From Campylobacterota bacterium (GTDB taxonomy: Bacteria; Campylobacterota; Campylobacteria; Campylobacterales; Sulfurimonadaceae): DNA of 64,000 nt. A program made the translations under genes and the position numbers. Position 1 is the stretch's first letter, and the number at the start of each line of letters is the position of its first letter. Positions 26,433 through 35,212 of the stretch are shown piece by piece. Below the pieces are notes generated by a model that saw only the letters and a program-made list of their open reading frames with translations, was not told where the DNA came from and searched no databases. The stretch spans positions 62,001 to 126,000 of the forward strand of contig JBFMGG010000007.1 in NCBI GenBank assembly GCA_040752835.1, read 5' to 3'.

Positions 26433-28040
26433 TTATTTGGCGTCCTGCTTTGCTTCTTCTTCGATTTTGTTGCCCAGACGGGTATATCCCAAATCGCTCA
26501 GCGTCAGTTTGTCCGACTCTTTTTGCACGATGTGCGGCTCGATGATGATGACAATCTCTTCGGTCTGTTTGGTGATCCCCTCACGTTTGAAAAGATGGCC
26601 GAGGACCGGAATATCGCCCAGCAGCGGAACTTTGTTCGTATCATTGACGTTTTTGGTGTTGATCAGTCCGCCGAGGATGACACGGTTTCCGTCTTTGACC
26701 GAAATGACCGAAGAGAGCTGGCGACGGCTCAGGTCGGGCGGCATTTTACGATCGGCATTGTTCGCTGAAATATCACTTGCCACTTCCGAAATAGAAGGGT
26801 TGATCCGTAGGGTGATCGTACCGTCTTTGGCAATTTCGGGGGTAATATCGAGCAAAACGCCGGAGAAAACCGAACTGACGATTTCGGTTTGGGATGTTGT
26901 TCCGGTTGAACCTCCGGCAAGAGTATTGGATTGCGATGTTTTATAAAACAGTTCGGTTCCCGCCGTAATCAGCGCCGGCTGATTGTTGAGGGTCATCACT
27001 TTCGGATTCGAAATGGCGTAGACATCGCCTTGCGTTTTGAGAAATTTGATCACTTCGTTCAGGCTCCCTTTGGCGGACAACTGGAACGCGTGGGCGTTAT
27101 TCACCGCTTGTTGCCCCATGGTAGTAAAGGAGGTCGTTCCCAGCAGGTCCCCGTCGTTGGAATATTCGACGAGGTTGTTTTTGCTGACGTAGTCGAACCC
27201 GAGCTTGATGTTTTGCAACGCATAAAGCTGCGACCAGTCGATACCGGTCGATGAGGCGTCGCTGAAAACGACACTGTACATTTTGACGTCAATGAGGACC
27301 TGTGTCTGCATCTTTTTTTCAAGATCGTTCAAATAGGCGTCAAGACGCTTGTGCTGCGCGCCCGTAGCGGTGACGGTGATAAGACCGGCGTTTTTATTGA
27401 TCATCGGCATTTTGGCCGTATAGGTGTCTTCGGGGCGGTTCAAAATGCTTTCGAGCTCTTTGTCGAGCGTTTCCCAAAAGAGTACTTGATCGTTTGAAGT
27501 GATCTTGATCCCCGATTCGGACGAAGTGCTGCTTTTTGATTGGGCTCCGCTTCCGCTACCGCCTGAAGAAGATGTCGTCGAGGCGGTCGACGCACCTGTC
27601 GTGCTCTGGGCCGAACCGGTGTTGGAACTAAGGGTGATGTTGGCGCTGCCGCTCCCTCTGCGTTCGGAAATGATGTAATCGATAGCGTACGTTTTTGTTT
27701 GCAGGTACGAAATTTTCAGCACGTTGTTTTGAAGAGTGTACTGTAGATCGTTTTCCTTGATGATCAAGTCGAGTACTTCATTGATGGTGAGATTTTTCAG
27801 GAAGGTTTTGTTCATCGCTTTGGCCAGAACTTTTTCCGCTTCGGGGTCGGCCACGATGACGCTCATCCCGCACTCTTCGCTCAGCTGGTCGACGAATTCG
27901 CCGACCGTCGTCCCCTTGACCGAAGAGATGTTGAAAAGTTCATAGGTACAGTCCGCCTGCAATGCGGTCGAGGAGAGGAGGGCAGCCGCAAGACCGGATA
28001 ACATTAACGCGCGTGCATGGTGTTTGATTACGGATGTCAT
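26433..28040 (-). CDS. mshL: Secretin, MshL/PilQ/GspD family
   Basis: This 535-residue outer-membrane pore protein has a signal peptide (about 1-29). An STN-like N-terminal domain follows (GTTVGEFVDQLSEECGMSVIV). A Ser/Thr/Gly-rich linker spans about 135-185. An N1-like domain (TVTATGAQHKRLDAYLNDLEK) leads to the C-terminal secretin barrel with the signature GDIPVLGHLFKR near residue 490. Secretins form the ring through which a pilus or substrate passes. The name is chosen over PilQ because of the neighbouring gene order. AGGAAAGTATC precedes the ATG. Confidence 0.88.
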   Translation of the reverse strand: MTSVIKHHARALMLSGLAAALLSSTALQADCTYELFNISSVKGTTVGEFVDQLSEECGMSVIVADPEAEKVLAKAMNKTFLKNLTINEVLDLIIKENDLQYTLQNNVLKISYLQTKTYAIDYIISERRGSGSANITLSSNTGSAQSTTGASTASTTSSSGGSGSGAQSKSSTSSESGIKITSNDQVLFWETLDKELESILNRPEDTYTAKMPMINKNAGLITVTATGAQHKRLDAYLNDLEKKMQTQVLIDVKMYSVVFSDASSTGIDWSQLYALQNIKLGFDYVSKNNLVEYSNDGDLLGTTSFTTMGQQAVNNAHAFQLSAKGSLNEVIKFLKTQGDVYAISNPKVMTLNNQPALITAGTELFYKTSQSNTLAGGSTGTTSQTEIVSSVFSGVLLDITPEIAKDGTITLRINPSISEVASDISANNADRKMPPDLSRRQLSSVISVKDGNRVILGGLINTKNVNDTNKVPLLGDIPVLGHLFKREGITKQTEEIVIIIEPHIVQKESDKLTLSDLGYTRLGNKIEEEAKQDAK

Positions 28041-28049
28041 GATACTTTC

Positions 28050-28568
28050 CTATTTGGTGTTGATTTTAATATTGTTGTTTTGTTTGGTCAAAAACAAGAT
28101 CAGTTTTTGCGCTTTTTTCCCGCTCAGCAGCACCGATGTCGGTTTGATTTCGCTGAGCGTATACCCGCGCACGGTGTCACCGGCACGGTACCATTTCCCG
28201 CTGATCAGGGCCGACTGGTTCATCAGTGCCATCAACCGCAGCGGCTCTTCGACGATTTGCGGCGCAGGAGGTGTCAGGGTACTTCCCAGTTTCGGCGGAG
28301 GGAGAAGTTTATTTCCTCCCTGCAACGCGGTTGCGGAAGCTGCCGGTTTTTTGAGTTTGACCGGGTCCCGCAGCGAATTGATGAAACTGTCCGAGATTCC
28401 GACCCTTGCGGGGAGGATGGAGCGGATCTGTTCGTCAACCCACGCCAATTCTTTGTCCTGCTGCGGTGAGGGAACCATGGGCACGGCGGTTGCAGGGACG
28501 GCCGTCGCAACGGCCGCTTCGAGCGCGAGGGCGCTCATCAGTAATCCCAAGAAGATAAACGGTCTCAT
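28050..28568 (-). CDS. Periplasmic pilus-assembly protein, MshK/PilP-like position
   Basis: This 172-residue protein has a signal peptide (PFIFLGLLMSALALEAAVA), then an Ala/Pro/Val-rich segment. A C-terminal beta domain (ALMNQSALISGKWYRAGDTVRGYTLSEI, then SVLLSGKKAQKLILFL, cited in parts) resembles the HR/PilP-type domain that docks onto the secretin. The ATG at 28568 is chosen because it overlaps the previous stop as ATGA; an ATG 18 bases upstream is less likely. The position between the PilO-like gene and the secretin is that of mshK. Confidence 0.72.
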   Translation of the reverse strand: MRPFIFLGLLMSALALEAAVATAVPATAVPMVPSPQQDKELAWVDEQIRSILPARVGISDSFINSLRDPVKLKKPAASATALQGGNKLLPPPKLGSTLTPPAPQIVEEPLRLMALMNQSALISGKWYRAGDTVRGYTLSEIKPTSVLLSGKKAQKLILFLTKQNNNIKINTK

Positions 28569-29200
28569 TGGCGTACGATCCCCCATACCGAGATATTCAG
28601 ATTCCCTTTGAGTTTCTCTTCGGCGCTCAGGTTGAAATCGTGAAGGTCGACGACCAGAAAACTCTGCTCGAGGGCATTGACGAATTTGAGGGTGTTTTTG
28701 TAAGGCCCTTCCGAAGAGATGTTGATGTCAAGAACGTGCCCGAACGAACTTTTATCGGTTTGGAGCGTATTGCCGAATTTGGCCAGTTTCACGTTATAGG
28801 CCCTGGCGTACCGTGAAACCGAATCGAGGTATGCCCCCCATACTTTTTCGTCGTAATAAAGGGATGATATTTGCTCGAGCTGTTGCTTGATGTAATCGTT
28901 GTACTGAATGTACAGTGCGTGCTGGCGTTCGATTTCGATCGTTTCCTGCTCGATTTGCTTGATCCGTTCGGGAGGGTTTGCGGCGAGGTATTGTTTGTCG
29001 ACGTTCAGATCGTTTTCGACCTTGACCGCTTTTTCGTGGGAAACGTTGAAACTCGCTTCAGAGCTTTCCCACAAAAAGAGATACGAGAAGGCGAACAGCG
29101 AAGCAAAAATCATGATGAAAAGCATCATTTTGTCGCGTTCACTTTTTTGCGACAGGGAGTGGTCGAGGGCGTAGAGGTAGTCTTCGATATTGAACTTCAT
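28565..29200 (-). CDS. PilO/MshJ-like inner-membrane assembly protein
   Basis: This 211-residue bitopic protein has one membrane segment at about 25-43 (LFIMIFASLFAFSYLFLW), a long coiled coil (about 50-120) and a C-terminal ferredoxin-like domain (FGHVLDINISSEGPYKNTLKFVNALEQ, in parts; VVDLHDFNLS). This is the PilO/GspM layout, and the place after the PilM/N-like gene matches mshJ. It overlaps both neighbours by 4 bases. It is part of the periplasmic alignment complex; sequence alone does not show direct partners. Confidence 0.76.
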   Translation of the reverse strand: MKFNIEDYLYALDHSLSQKSERDKMMLFIMIFASLFAFSYLFLWESSEASFNVSHEKAVKVENDLNVDKQYLAANPPERIKQIEQETIEIERQHALYIQYNDYIKQQLEQISSLYYDEKVWGAYLDSVSRYARAYNVKLAKFGNTLQTDKSSFGHVLDINISSEGPYKNTLKFVNALEQSFLVVDLHDFNLSAEEKLKGNLNISVWGIVRQ

Positions 29201-30738
29201 TTGAGTACCGCCTTGAGTTCGCCGAGATAGGACTTTTCTTCCTCGTTAAACGAGATCAGCTTCAGCTCGAAATCGTATTTGTCCCGTTTGGCATCGGTGA
29301 GGTGCTTGAGGAGTGCTGTAATGTTCTGGGTCGAGGGTGAAACCAGTCCGAAGGTAAAAGCTTTCTGCGTTCCGTTTTGGTCTTCGGTATACGAAGCGTT
29401 TTTGAGCTGTACGCGGTACTGGTTGAAGCTACGGGTGAAATCGGCCATGATTTTGGCTTTCATCGGGTAATTGACCTTTTTGTCATGCACCTGTACCAGC
29501 GTGTCCTGTTTTTGCTGATACGCCGTTTTCTGCTCGTTGAGAAGCGTCTCCGCGGCGTTGCGGTTGGCCATCTTCAGATTGATTGTCGCCTCTCGCGTCA
29601 TTTTTTCGATGTGGACCTGCTCGTATTCCTTGGTGAGGAAGGCATGGCGGAACTCTTCGACGTATGAAAGCCCCCAGTAAACCCCGGGGTACAGGAGTGC
29701 GGCGGTCAGGGAAGCCGCGGCCACGAGAATCATTTTTCCGCTGTCACGCTGTGTGAACGGGGGCGGACGGTGGAAAACGGTGAAGTTGCACTCATAGCGT
29801 TCTTCCGCTTCCATCCGTCCGTAGAGATGCATCAGCTGATGAATCTGATCGACCCGTGATCCGCCCGTGTTGAAGCCGTAATTGAAATCGAACGGCGAAG
29901 TCCGTATCCCGAGGTAGGTTTGCGCGTATTCGTCAAGACCGCTGACGCTGCCTGCCCCGGTTCCGATGAAAATCTGATCGAATTTTTGAATGTCGTAAGC
30001 CCGTTTGGCATACGTCATGACGTCACTGACGTGCAGGAAAATTTCTCCGAAGAGTTTGATCAGATTTTTCTGATATTCGGGATGGGAGGCGTTAAGTCCC
30101 TCTTCGACAAGCATCCGCTCAAACTGCATCAAGTCGATCTGTTCACCGAGAAGTTCGCAGAAGCGTTCGTGCATCTGTTTGAGCGAATACTTCAACGATT
30201 TGGCATAGACGAACTGCTGCTCGTTGTAGATACAGAAAAAGGCGTCATTTTCCTGAAAATAGATAAAACAGTGGATGTCGGAAGTTTCGATCAGGTCTTT
30301 GACGTAGAGCGATTTGAGCAGCAACGGAACGGGGACGATCTGGTCAACGTATTTAATTTCGCCGACGACACCCGCGAATTCCTGTTCCAGAGTCAGAGGA
30401 TCGACGACGAACGTGTGGAAAAAACGTTCCGATTCACTCCCGCGTTGCGGCGCTTCGATGTGCTTGATATGGTATTCGATCGCCATGTCCAGCGCCAGGT
30501 CTTCGTAGACTTTCGTCTCCAGGGCATCGTAGATGTCCTCGTCGGGGATATTTTTGCTGATACCCACGAGGGTATAGATAAACCCTTTGGTGTTCAGAAA
30601 GGAGACGGCATACTGTTCTTTTGAAAAAGAGGGTGAAGTCGTTTTCGAGATCGTGTTGAACGTACCAACGTACCAGTCCCCTTTGTAGGGGTTGGCTGAA
30701 ACGATGGTCGAATAAGTCTGCTGCTTGCTTTTACTCAT
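29197..30738 (-). CDS. PilM-PilN/GspL-like fused assembly protein, MshI position
   Basis: This 513-residue protein has an N-terminal cytoplasmic region of about 330 residues that looks like the actin-like PilM/GspL fold (QIFIGTGAGSVSGLDEYAQ, the late phosphate-loop-type segment). A short conserved stretch (FTVFHRPPPFTQRDSGK) follows, then one membrane segment at about 336-358. A periplasmic coiled coil and small C-terminal domain (FTFGLVSPSTQNITALLKHL) end it as in PilN. PilM and PilN are usually separate proteins, and GspL is the natural fusion. It is the first gene of the MSHA-like section, 12 bases after csd4. Confidence 0.75.
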   Translation of the reverse strand: MSKSKQQTYSTIVSANPYKGDWYVGTFNTISKTTSPSFSKEQYAVSFLNTKGFIYTLVGISKNIPDEDIYDALETKVYEDLALDMAIEYHIKHIEAPQRGSESERFFHTFVVDPLTLEQEFAGVVGEIKYVDQIVPVPLLLKSLYVKDLIETSDIHCFIYFQENDAFFCIYNEQQFVYAKSLKYSLKQMHERFCELLGEQIDLMQFERMLVEEGLNASHPEYQKNLIKLFGEIFLHVSDVMTYAKRAYDIQKFDQIFIGTGAGSVSGLDEYAQTYLGIRTSPFDFNYGFNTGGSRVDQIHQLMHLYGRMEAEERYECNFTVFHRPPPFTQRDSGKMILVAAASLTAALLYPGVYWGLSYVEEFRHAFLTKEYEQVHIEKMTREATINLKMANRNAAETLLNEQKTAYQQKQDTLVQVHDKKVNYPMKAKIMADFTRSFNQYRVQLKNASYTEDQNGTQKAFTFGLVSPSTQNITALLKHLTDAKRDKYDFELKLISFNEEEKSYLGELKAVLK

Positions 30739-30750
30739 CCTCTGTTTATC

Positions 30751-32040
30751 CTATTTAAAATGTACAAGGACCATCCCGCAAAAACGGTTTTCCCGATAAA
30801 ACTCCAAACGATAGCTCTTTTTGGAGGTATCGATCGAATAATTGGTATCCAAATCTTCCCGCCGTATACGGAGGTTGCTTTCGTCTCTCACCCCTTTTGC
30901 GGTGAAACCGATAACGTTAAGCCGTATGTCGGGATTGGGATTGACGACCTTAAAATCGTCCGTTACAAAAAAATCTGTAGCAACAGATAATGTTTTTTGT
31001 TGTCCGTCAGCCTGTACGCTCACTTCATTGACACAGTCGTCATTTGCCGCATAGCTCGGGAACAGAGAAGCGATTTTCCGGTTCCCGATAAAAAGATCGT
31101 ATTGACTCTTGTTTTTTCGTACACTTCCCAACGGATGGGAAAATTTAAAATCGTTTCGTCCTGATTTTAGCGGAATGAAACTTAAACTGTTTCTTAAATT
31201 TTCCATTTTTAGATAAAAATTGTTATTAATAGTTAAATTTCCACGCAATTCCAGAAGATTCCGTATCGCTTCGGGTTCAAGGCTGAATGACCGCTCGAAT
31301 TCGATCCCCATCAGTTCCATGTAACATTCGATTGCCCGCAGCTGATAAAAAACCTTGTGGTGAAGGGTAGGGAGATGTTTGCTCGTTTCGATTGCAAATG
31401 CCGGTTTGTGGTTCGTCACGGCGTAATAGGTGAGCGAATGGCGCATCGCTTCGTCGTCAAAGCGGGTATTCGTATTACGGACGTCGAAAAAATGGTGGTC
31501 TTCGATCAGCCCGCCGTTGAGGGTTTTGCTCACTTGGGTCGCGATGTGGTCGAGATGGCCGAAAGGGTGGTCGTGATCGAGCGCTTGCTGGTCGATGACG
31601 CACGTTTGTCCCCATGCGTTGGGATTGAAAATCGTATTGAGGTATTTTTTCCGGTAGAAGCCGTGCCCGTCGTGAAGGTTGAGAATCAGCCCCACCTCCG
31701 GGCTGACGATGATTTTCTGGACTTCCCTGACGATCTGATAGTCCGGGTCATCGGGGGAAATGTCGGCAAACTTACGGTTCAGATCGCCGTTGATTCCCCG
31801 ATTGTTTTCCTGAATACTTTGACGGTTCAGATCCGGGATAATCCATAGATTCCCTTTGGTGATCCGGTAGTATTCCGAAAGGATCGCCCCGGCGAAATAA
31901 CTTCCGGGTTCATTGCCGTGAATCCCTCCGATGACCAGCAGTGTCTGGGCATTGGGGGTATGGGTCTCTTTTTTGATGAGGGAAAAAGGGGAAGCATGAA
32001 GCGTAAGGGAGACGAATAAGACGAAGGCGGGAAATCGCAT
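30751..32040 (-). CDS. csd4: Cell-shape DL-carboxypeptidase, Csd4/Pgp1 family (M14-like)
   Basis: This 429-residue periplasmic enzyme has a signal peptide at 1-16. The zinc ligands are visible: His41 and Glu44 in GGIHGNEPG and His123 in NLHDGHG, with the likely catalytic Glu218 in AFAIETSKH. The canonical His-x-x-Glu pair is present here; H. pylori Csd4 has Gln in place of the first His. The family trims murein tripeptides to dipeptides, and its loss straightens helical H. pylori and Campylobacter. The long C-terminal part (240-429) is the family's beta-rich extension. It lies 3 bases after csd6, so the two enzymes are made together. Confidence 0.87.
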   Translation of the reverse strand: MRFPAFVLFVSLTLHASPFSLIKKETHTPNAQTLLVIGGIHGNEPGSYFAGAILSEYYRITKGNLWIIPDLNRQSIQENNRGINGDLNRKFADISPDDPDYQIVREVQKIIVSPEVGLILNLHDGHGFYRKKYLNTIFNPNAWGQTCVIDQQALDHDHPFGHLDHIATQVSKTLNGGLIEDHHFFDVRNTNTRFDDEAMRHSLTYYAVTNHKPAFAIETSKHLPTLHHKVFYQLRAIECYMELMGIEFERSFSLEPEAIRNLLELRGNLTINNNFYLKMENLRNSLSFIPLKSGRNDFKFSHPLGSVRKNKSQYDLFIGNRKIASLFPSYAANDDCVNEVSVQADGQQKTLSVATDFFVTDDFKVVNPNPDIRLNVIGFTAKGVRDESNLRIRREDLDTNYSIDTSKKSYRLEFYRENRFCGMVLVHFK

Positions 32041-32043
32041 CGA

Positions 32044-32997
32044 TTATTCTTCGGTCAGGATAGAGATGGTTTTATCTCCTTTAAGGGAAACGAGCAGCGA
32101 TTTTTCCCCCTCAAACCGATGGCTGTCGCTGACGTATGTCTGATCGAACGTGACGAGAAACAGATTGGGTTTCTCCCCGGGATAGGGGATGATATTGATA
32201 TTGTTGAATGTAATCGTTTTCGTTTCGTTTTTGGCAAAAATCCGTTCTTTAAACGATTTGAACTGGGACAAACCCATTCCGTCGAAACGTTTGAACGAAG
32301 AGTCGTAAAACGCGAGATAGCCTTCCAGATCGTTGTAGGTCCAGGCGTATTTCCACTGGTGGAGTCCTGCGAGAATGGCCGTATACGCGGCGGGTTCCAC
32401 GGGCTTTTTGGGAGCCGAATCGATGATGAGCAGGGTGTCGGCGGGGTTGATGCTGCGGTCGAGTTGAATCAGGTCGTTGTTGTTGATCGCGATACATCCG
32501 CGCGTAAACGATTCGCGGGTGCCGCTGAGCGGGACGCCGTGGACCCAGATCCCCGAACCGTTTTTGCCACGGATACGGTCGTAGAGGTTGGGATAGGAGG
32601 TGACGAATGCCATCGGGCCGTAGAACGGATCGACCGTTTTTTTCTTCTGGACGAGGTTATAAATACCGATTGGGGTTCGGAGGTCGCCTTCGACCATTTT
32701 GTCCCCCGCGTATTTGCCGGTAAGGGCGCCGTAGCGTTTTTTGAGAGCGAAGCGTTTCTGGGCATCCGGGGCATAGAGCTCGAGGATACCTTTTTCCTTG
32801 TTGCACGAAAGAAGCGAGAAAGCGCGTTCGAAATAGCCGAAACGGAGGTCTTTACGGTTGACGTTGCCGGACCAGTACGAGGTGTGCAGGGTCTCTTTTT
32901 CGATCAGTTTTTTGCCGCCGCTTTTGTAAAGCGTAATGACTTCGGCAGAGAACAACAACCCCGACGACACTATAAACGATGCAACAATTTTTACCAT
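32044..32997 (-). CDS. csd6: L,D-carboxypeptidase (YkuD fold) with NTF2-like domain, Csd6/Pgp2
   Basis: This 317-residue protein has a signal peptide (1-17), then a YkuD-type catalytic domain with His153 (GIWVHGVP) and Cys168 (SFTRGC). It then has a C-terminal NTF2-like domain (about 205-317, LHQWKYAWTYNDLEGYLAFYD). The YkuD-NTF2 order is characteristic of Csd6/Pgp2, which removes the terminal D-Ala from tetrapeptides so that Csd4/Pgp1 can act. This argues against a plain L,D-transpeptidase. It overlaps era by 7 bases. Confidence 0.87.
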   Translation of the reverse strand: MVKIVASFIVSSGLLFSAEVITLYKSGGKKLIEKETLHTSYWSGNVNRKDLRFGYFERAFSLLSCNKEKGILELYAPDAQKRFALKKRYGALTGKYAGDKMVEGDLRTPIGIYNLVQKKKTVDPFYGPMAFVTSYPNLYDRIRGKNGSGIWVHGVPLSGTRESFTRGCIAINNNDLIQLDRSINPADTLLIIDSAPKKPVEPAAYTAILAGLHQWKYAWTYNDLEGYLAFYDSSFKRFDGMGLSQFKSFKERIFAKNETKTITFNNINIIPYPGEKPNLFLVTFDQTYVSDSHRFEGEKSLLVSLKGDKTISILTEE

Positions 32998-33869
32998 TCG
33001 TATCCCAAATCACTCAAGGTTTTTTTGTCCGAACTCCACCCCTTTTTGACCGACACGAAGAGATCGAGATAGACGGGCCGTCCGGCGAGGCGTTCGATTT
33101 TTTCACGGGCGTTGCGGCCGATCCGTTTGATGGCGCTTCCCCCTTTACCGATGATGATCCCTTTTTGGGTCTCTTTTTCGACGATGATGGTCGCCCGGAT
33201 ATGCTCGGTCGGCCCTTCTTCGTCGATTTTGTCGATCATGACGTCTGATTCGTAAGGGATTTCGTCACTGATGTTTTCGAAGATCGCTTCGCGGATGAAC
33301 TCTTTATAGATGTCCCGCATCATCTCCGTCGTGAGGTTGTCGGGATCGTAGAGGTGGGGAGACTCTTCGAGGTGTTTGACAATCGTGTCGAGCAGATCGT
33401 TTTTACCGACGTTTTTGGTCACGGACATCGGAATCAACGCTTCGAAGCGGTCGCTGAAACGGTTGTACTCTCCGATTTTTTTGAGGAGCTCGGCCTGTGG
33501 TACCTGATCGATTTTGCTCAAGACGATGATGTGCTTGCGTTTTTGGGCATTGAGTTCGAGAAATTTTTCGTAATGGCTCGTTTTATCCGAAGCGGGAGCC
33601 AGATAGACGATCAGATCGCAGTCGCCGATCGCTTTGAGCGCTTCTTCGAGCATGTACTGGTTCAGCAGTTTTTCGGCATGGTGCAGTCCTGGGGTGTCGA
33701 CGAAAATGATCTGGTCGTCGTGGTGCATGACGATGGCATTCGAACGTTTCCGGGTTGCATTGGCTTTTTGGCTTACCAGGGCGATTTTTTCGCCCAGCAG
33801 CCAGTTCATCATGGTGCTTTTCCCCGCGTTCGGACGGCCTACAAGAGCTACGAATCCGGCTTTGCTCAT
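32991..33869 (-). CDS. era: GTPase Era
   Basis: This 292-residue protein has an N-terminal GTPase domain with G1 GRPNAGKS, the G3 element FVDTPGLHH and G4 LSKID. The C-terminal KH domain carries IIIGKGGSAIKRIG. Era binds the 3' end of 16S rRNA and acts in 30S subunit assembly at the membrane. CTAAAGGATTTCG precedes the ATG. It sits 9 bases after hslU, the order conserved in Campylobacter. Confidence 0.96.
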   Translation of the reverse strand: MSKAGFVALVGRPNAGKSTMMNWLLGEKIALVSQKANATRKRSNAIVMHHDDQIIFVDTPGLHHAEKLLNQYMLEEALKAIGDCDLIVYLAPASDKTSHYEKFLELNAQKRKHIIVLSKIDQVPQAELLKKIGEYNRFSDRFEALIPMSVTKNVGKNDLLDTIVKHLEESPHLYDPDNLTTEMMRDIYKEFIREAIFENISDEIPYESDVMIDKIDEEGPTEHIRATIIVEKETQKGIIIGKGGSAIKRIGRNAREKIERLAGRPVYLDLFVSVKKGWSSDKKTLSDLGYEW

Positions 33870-33878
33870 CGAAATCCT

Positions 33879-35207
33879 TTAGAGAATGTAGCGTGCGAGA
33901 TCTTCGTTCTCGACGACGGGTGAGAGGATGGTATTGACCGTTTCGGCGGTTACCGTAACCGTAGTATTTTTGTGCATAAGCGCATTGAAACTGATCTCTT
34001 CCAGAACTTTTTCGACGACGGTATGAAGGCGTCTGGCTCCGATGTCTTCGGTTTTGTCGTTTGCTTTTTGCGAATAGCTTGCCATGGCACGTATCGCGTC
34101 GTCGTCGAATTCGAGAGTGACGTCTTCGGTAGCCAGAAGCGCTTTGTACTGCTCGAGCAGAGAGTTCTTCGGTTTGGTCAGAATGCGATACAGTGCTTCT
34201 TCGTCGAGCGGCTCGAGTTCGACGCGCAGCGGAAAACGTCCCTGAAGCTCGGGGATCAGGTCGCTGGGTTTGGTCAGGTGGAAGGCACCTGCCGCGATGA
34301 AAAGGATGTGGTCGGTTTTGACGGGTCCGAACTTGGTCGAGACGATGCTCCCCTCCACGATGGGGAGAAGGTCACGCTGAACCCCTTCCTTGCTGGGGTC
34401 GTTGCGGCCGTCACTGCGGGCGCTCACGGCGATTTTATCGATTTCGTCGAGGAAGATGATTCCCCCCTCTTCGACGCGGCGGAGCGCTTCACGTTTGATC
34501 TGTTCTTGATTGAGCAGGGTTTCGGAAGCTTCCTGGCGGAGAAGCTCTTTGGCCTCTTTGATCGTCACCTCTTTTTTGGACTCCTCTTTACCCATGACCG
34601 AAAACATTCGGGAAAAAGACTCCTGAACCCGTGCGATTTCGGGCGGCATGTTGGTATCGTTAAATTCGATGTTCCCTTTGGGCAGATCGATCTCGATGGT
34701 CCGTTCGTCCATCTCGCCTTTAAGAATCCGTTCTATCATCCGCTCCCGTGATTCGGCGTATTCTTCCCGTTTGGCATCCGATGCGAAATGGGAGGGTTCA
34801 GGGAGAAGTTTCTTGAGGATCGTATCGATGACGTACTGCTCGATCGCTTCGGCATTGTTTTCCGTGTGCTCGGCTTTGACCATCGCCAGAGCCGTCATGA
34901 CCAGGTCCCTGACCATCGACTCGACGTCCCGTCCGACGAAACCGACTTCGGTGTACTTGCTCGCCTCGACTTTGATGAAAGGAAGCTGCATCAGTTTGGC
35001 CAGCCGCCGGGAAATTTCGGTTTTCCCGACCCCGGTCGAACCGATCATCAGGATGTTTTTGGGCATGATCTCTTCACGCAGCGCCGGATCAAGAAGCAAA
35101 CGGCGATGCCGGGTACGGAGCGCCAGGGCGATCGTTTTCTTCGCATCTCTTTGGCCGATGATGTGCTGATCGAGATAATCGACGATCTCTTGGGGGGTCA
35201 TGTTCAT
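33879..35207 (-). CDS. hslU: HslUV protease ATPase subunit
   Basis: This 442-residue AAA+ unfoldase has LDQHIIGQRDAKK at the N-terminus, Walker A GSTGVGKTE, an intermediate domain (about 110-240), and Walker B GIIFLDEIDKIA. The pore loop motif lies in the expected family position (TEVGFVGRDVE). The C-terminus ends ENEDLARYIL, matching HslU tails that insert into HslV. The longest frame starts at 35258 and would overlap hslV by 46 bases. The ATG at 35207 gives the family length and a 5-base gap. It feeds unfolded proteins to HslV. Confidence 0.96.
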   Translation of the reverse strand: MNMTPQEIVDYLDQHIIGQRDAKKTIALALRTRHRRLLLDPALREEIMPKNILMIGSTGVGKTEISRRLAKLMQLPFIKVEASKYTEVGFVGRDVESMVRDLVMTALAMVKAEHTENNAEAIEQYVIDTILKKLLPEPSHFASDAKREEYAESRERMIERILKGEMDERTIEIDLPKGNIEFNDTNMPPEIARVQESFSRMFSVMGKEESKKEVTIKEAKELLRQEASETLLNQEQIKREALRRVEEGGIIFLDEIDKIAVSARSDGRNDPSKEGVQRDLLPIVEGSIVSTKFGPVKTDHILFIAAGAFHLTKPSDLIPELQGRFPLRVELEPLDEEALYRILTKPKNSLLEQYKALLATEDVTLEFDDDAIRAMASYSQKANDKTEDIGARRLHTVVEKVLEEISFNALMHKNTTVTVTAETVNTILSPVVENEDLARYIL

Positions 35208-35212
35208 GCGTC

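Noticed and set aside
32044-32997. A generic L,D-transpeptidase
   Set aside because: The YkuD domain is followed by an NTF2-like domain and the gene is next to csd4, which fits the Csd6/Pgp2 carboxypeptidase better.
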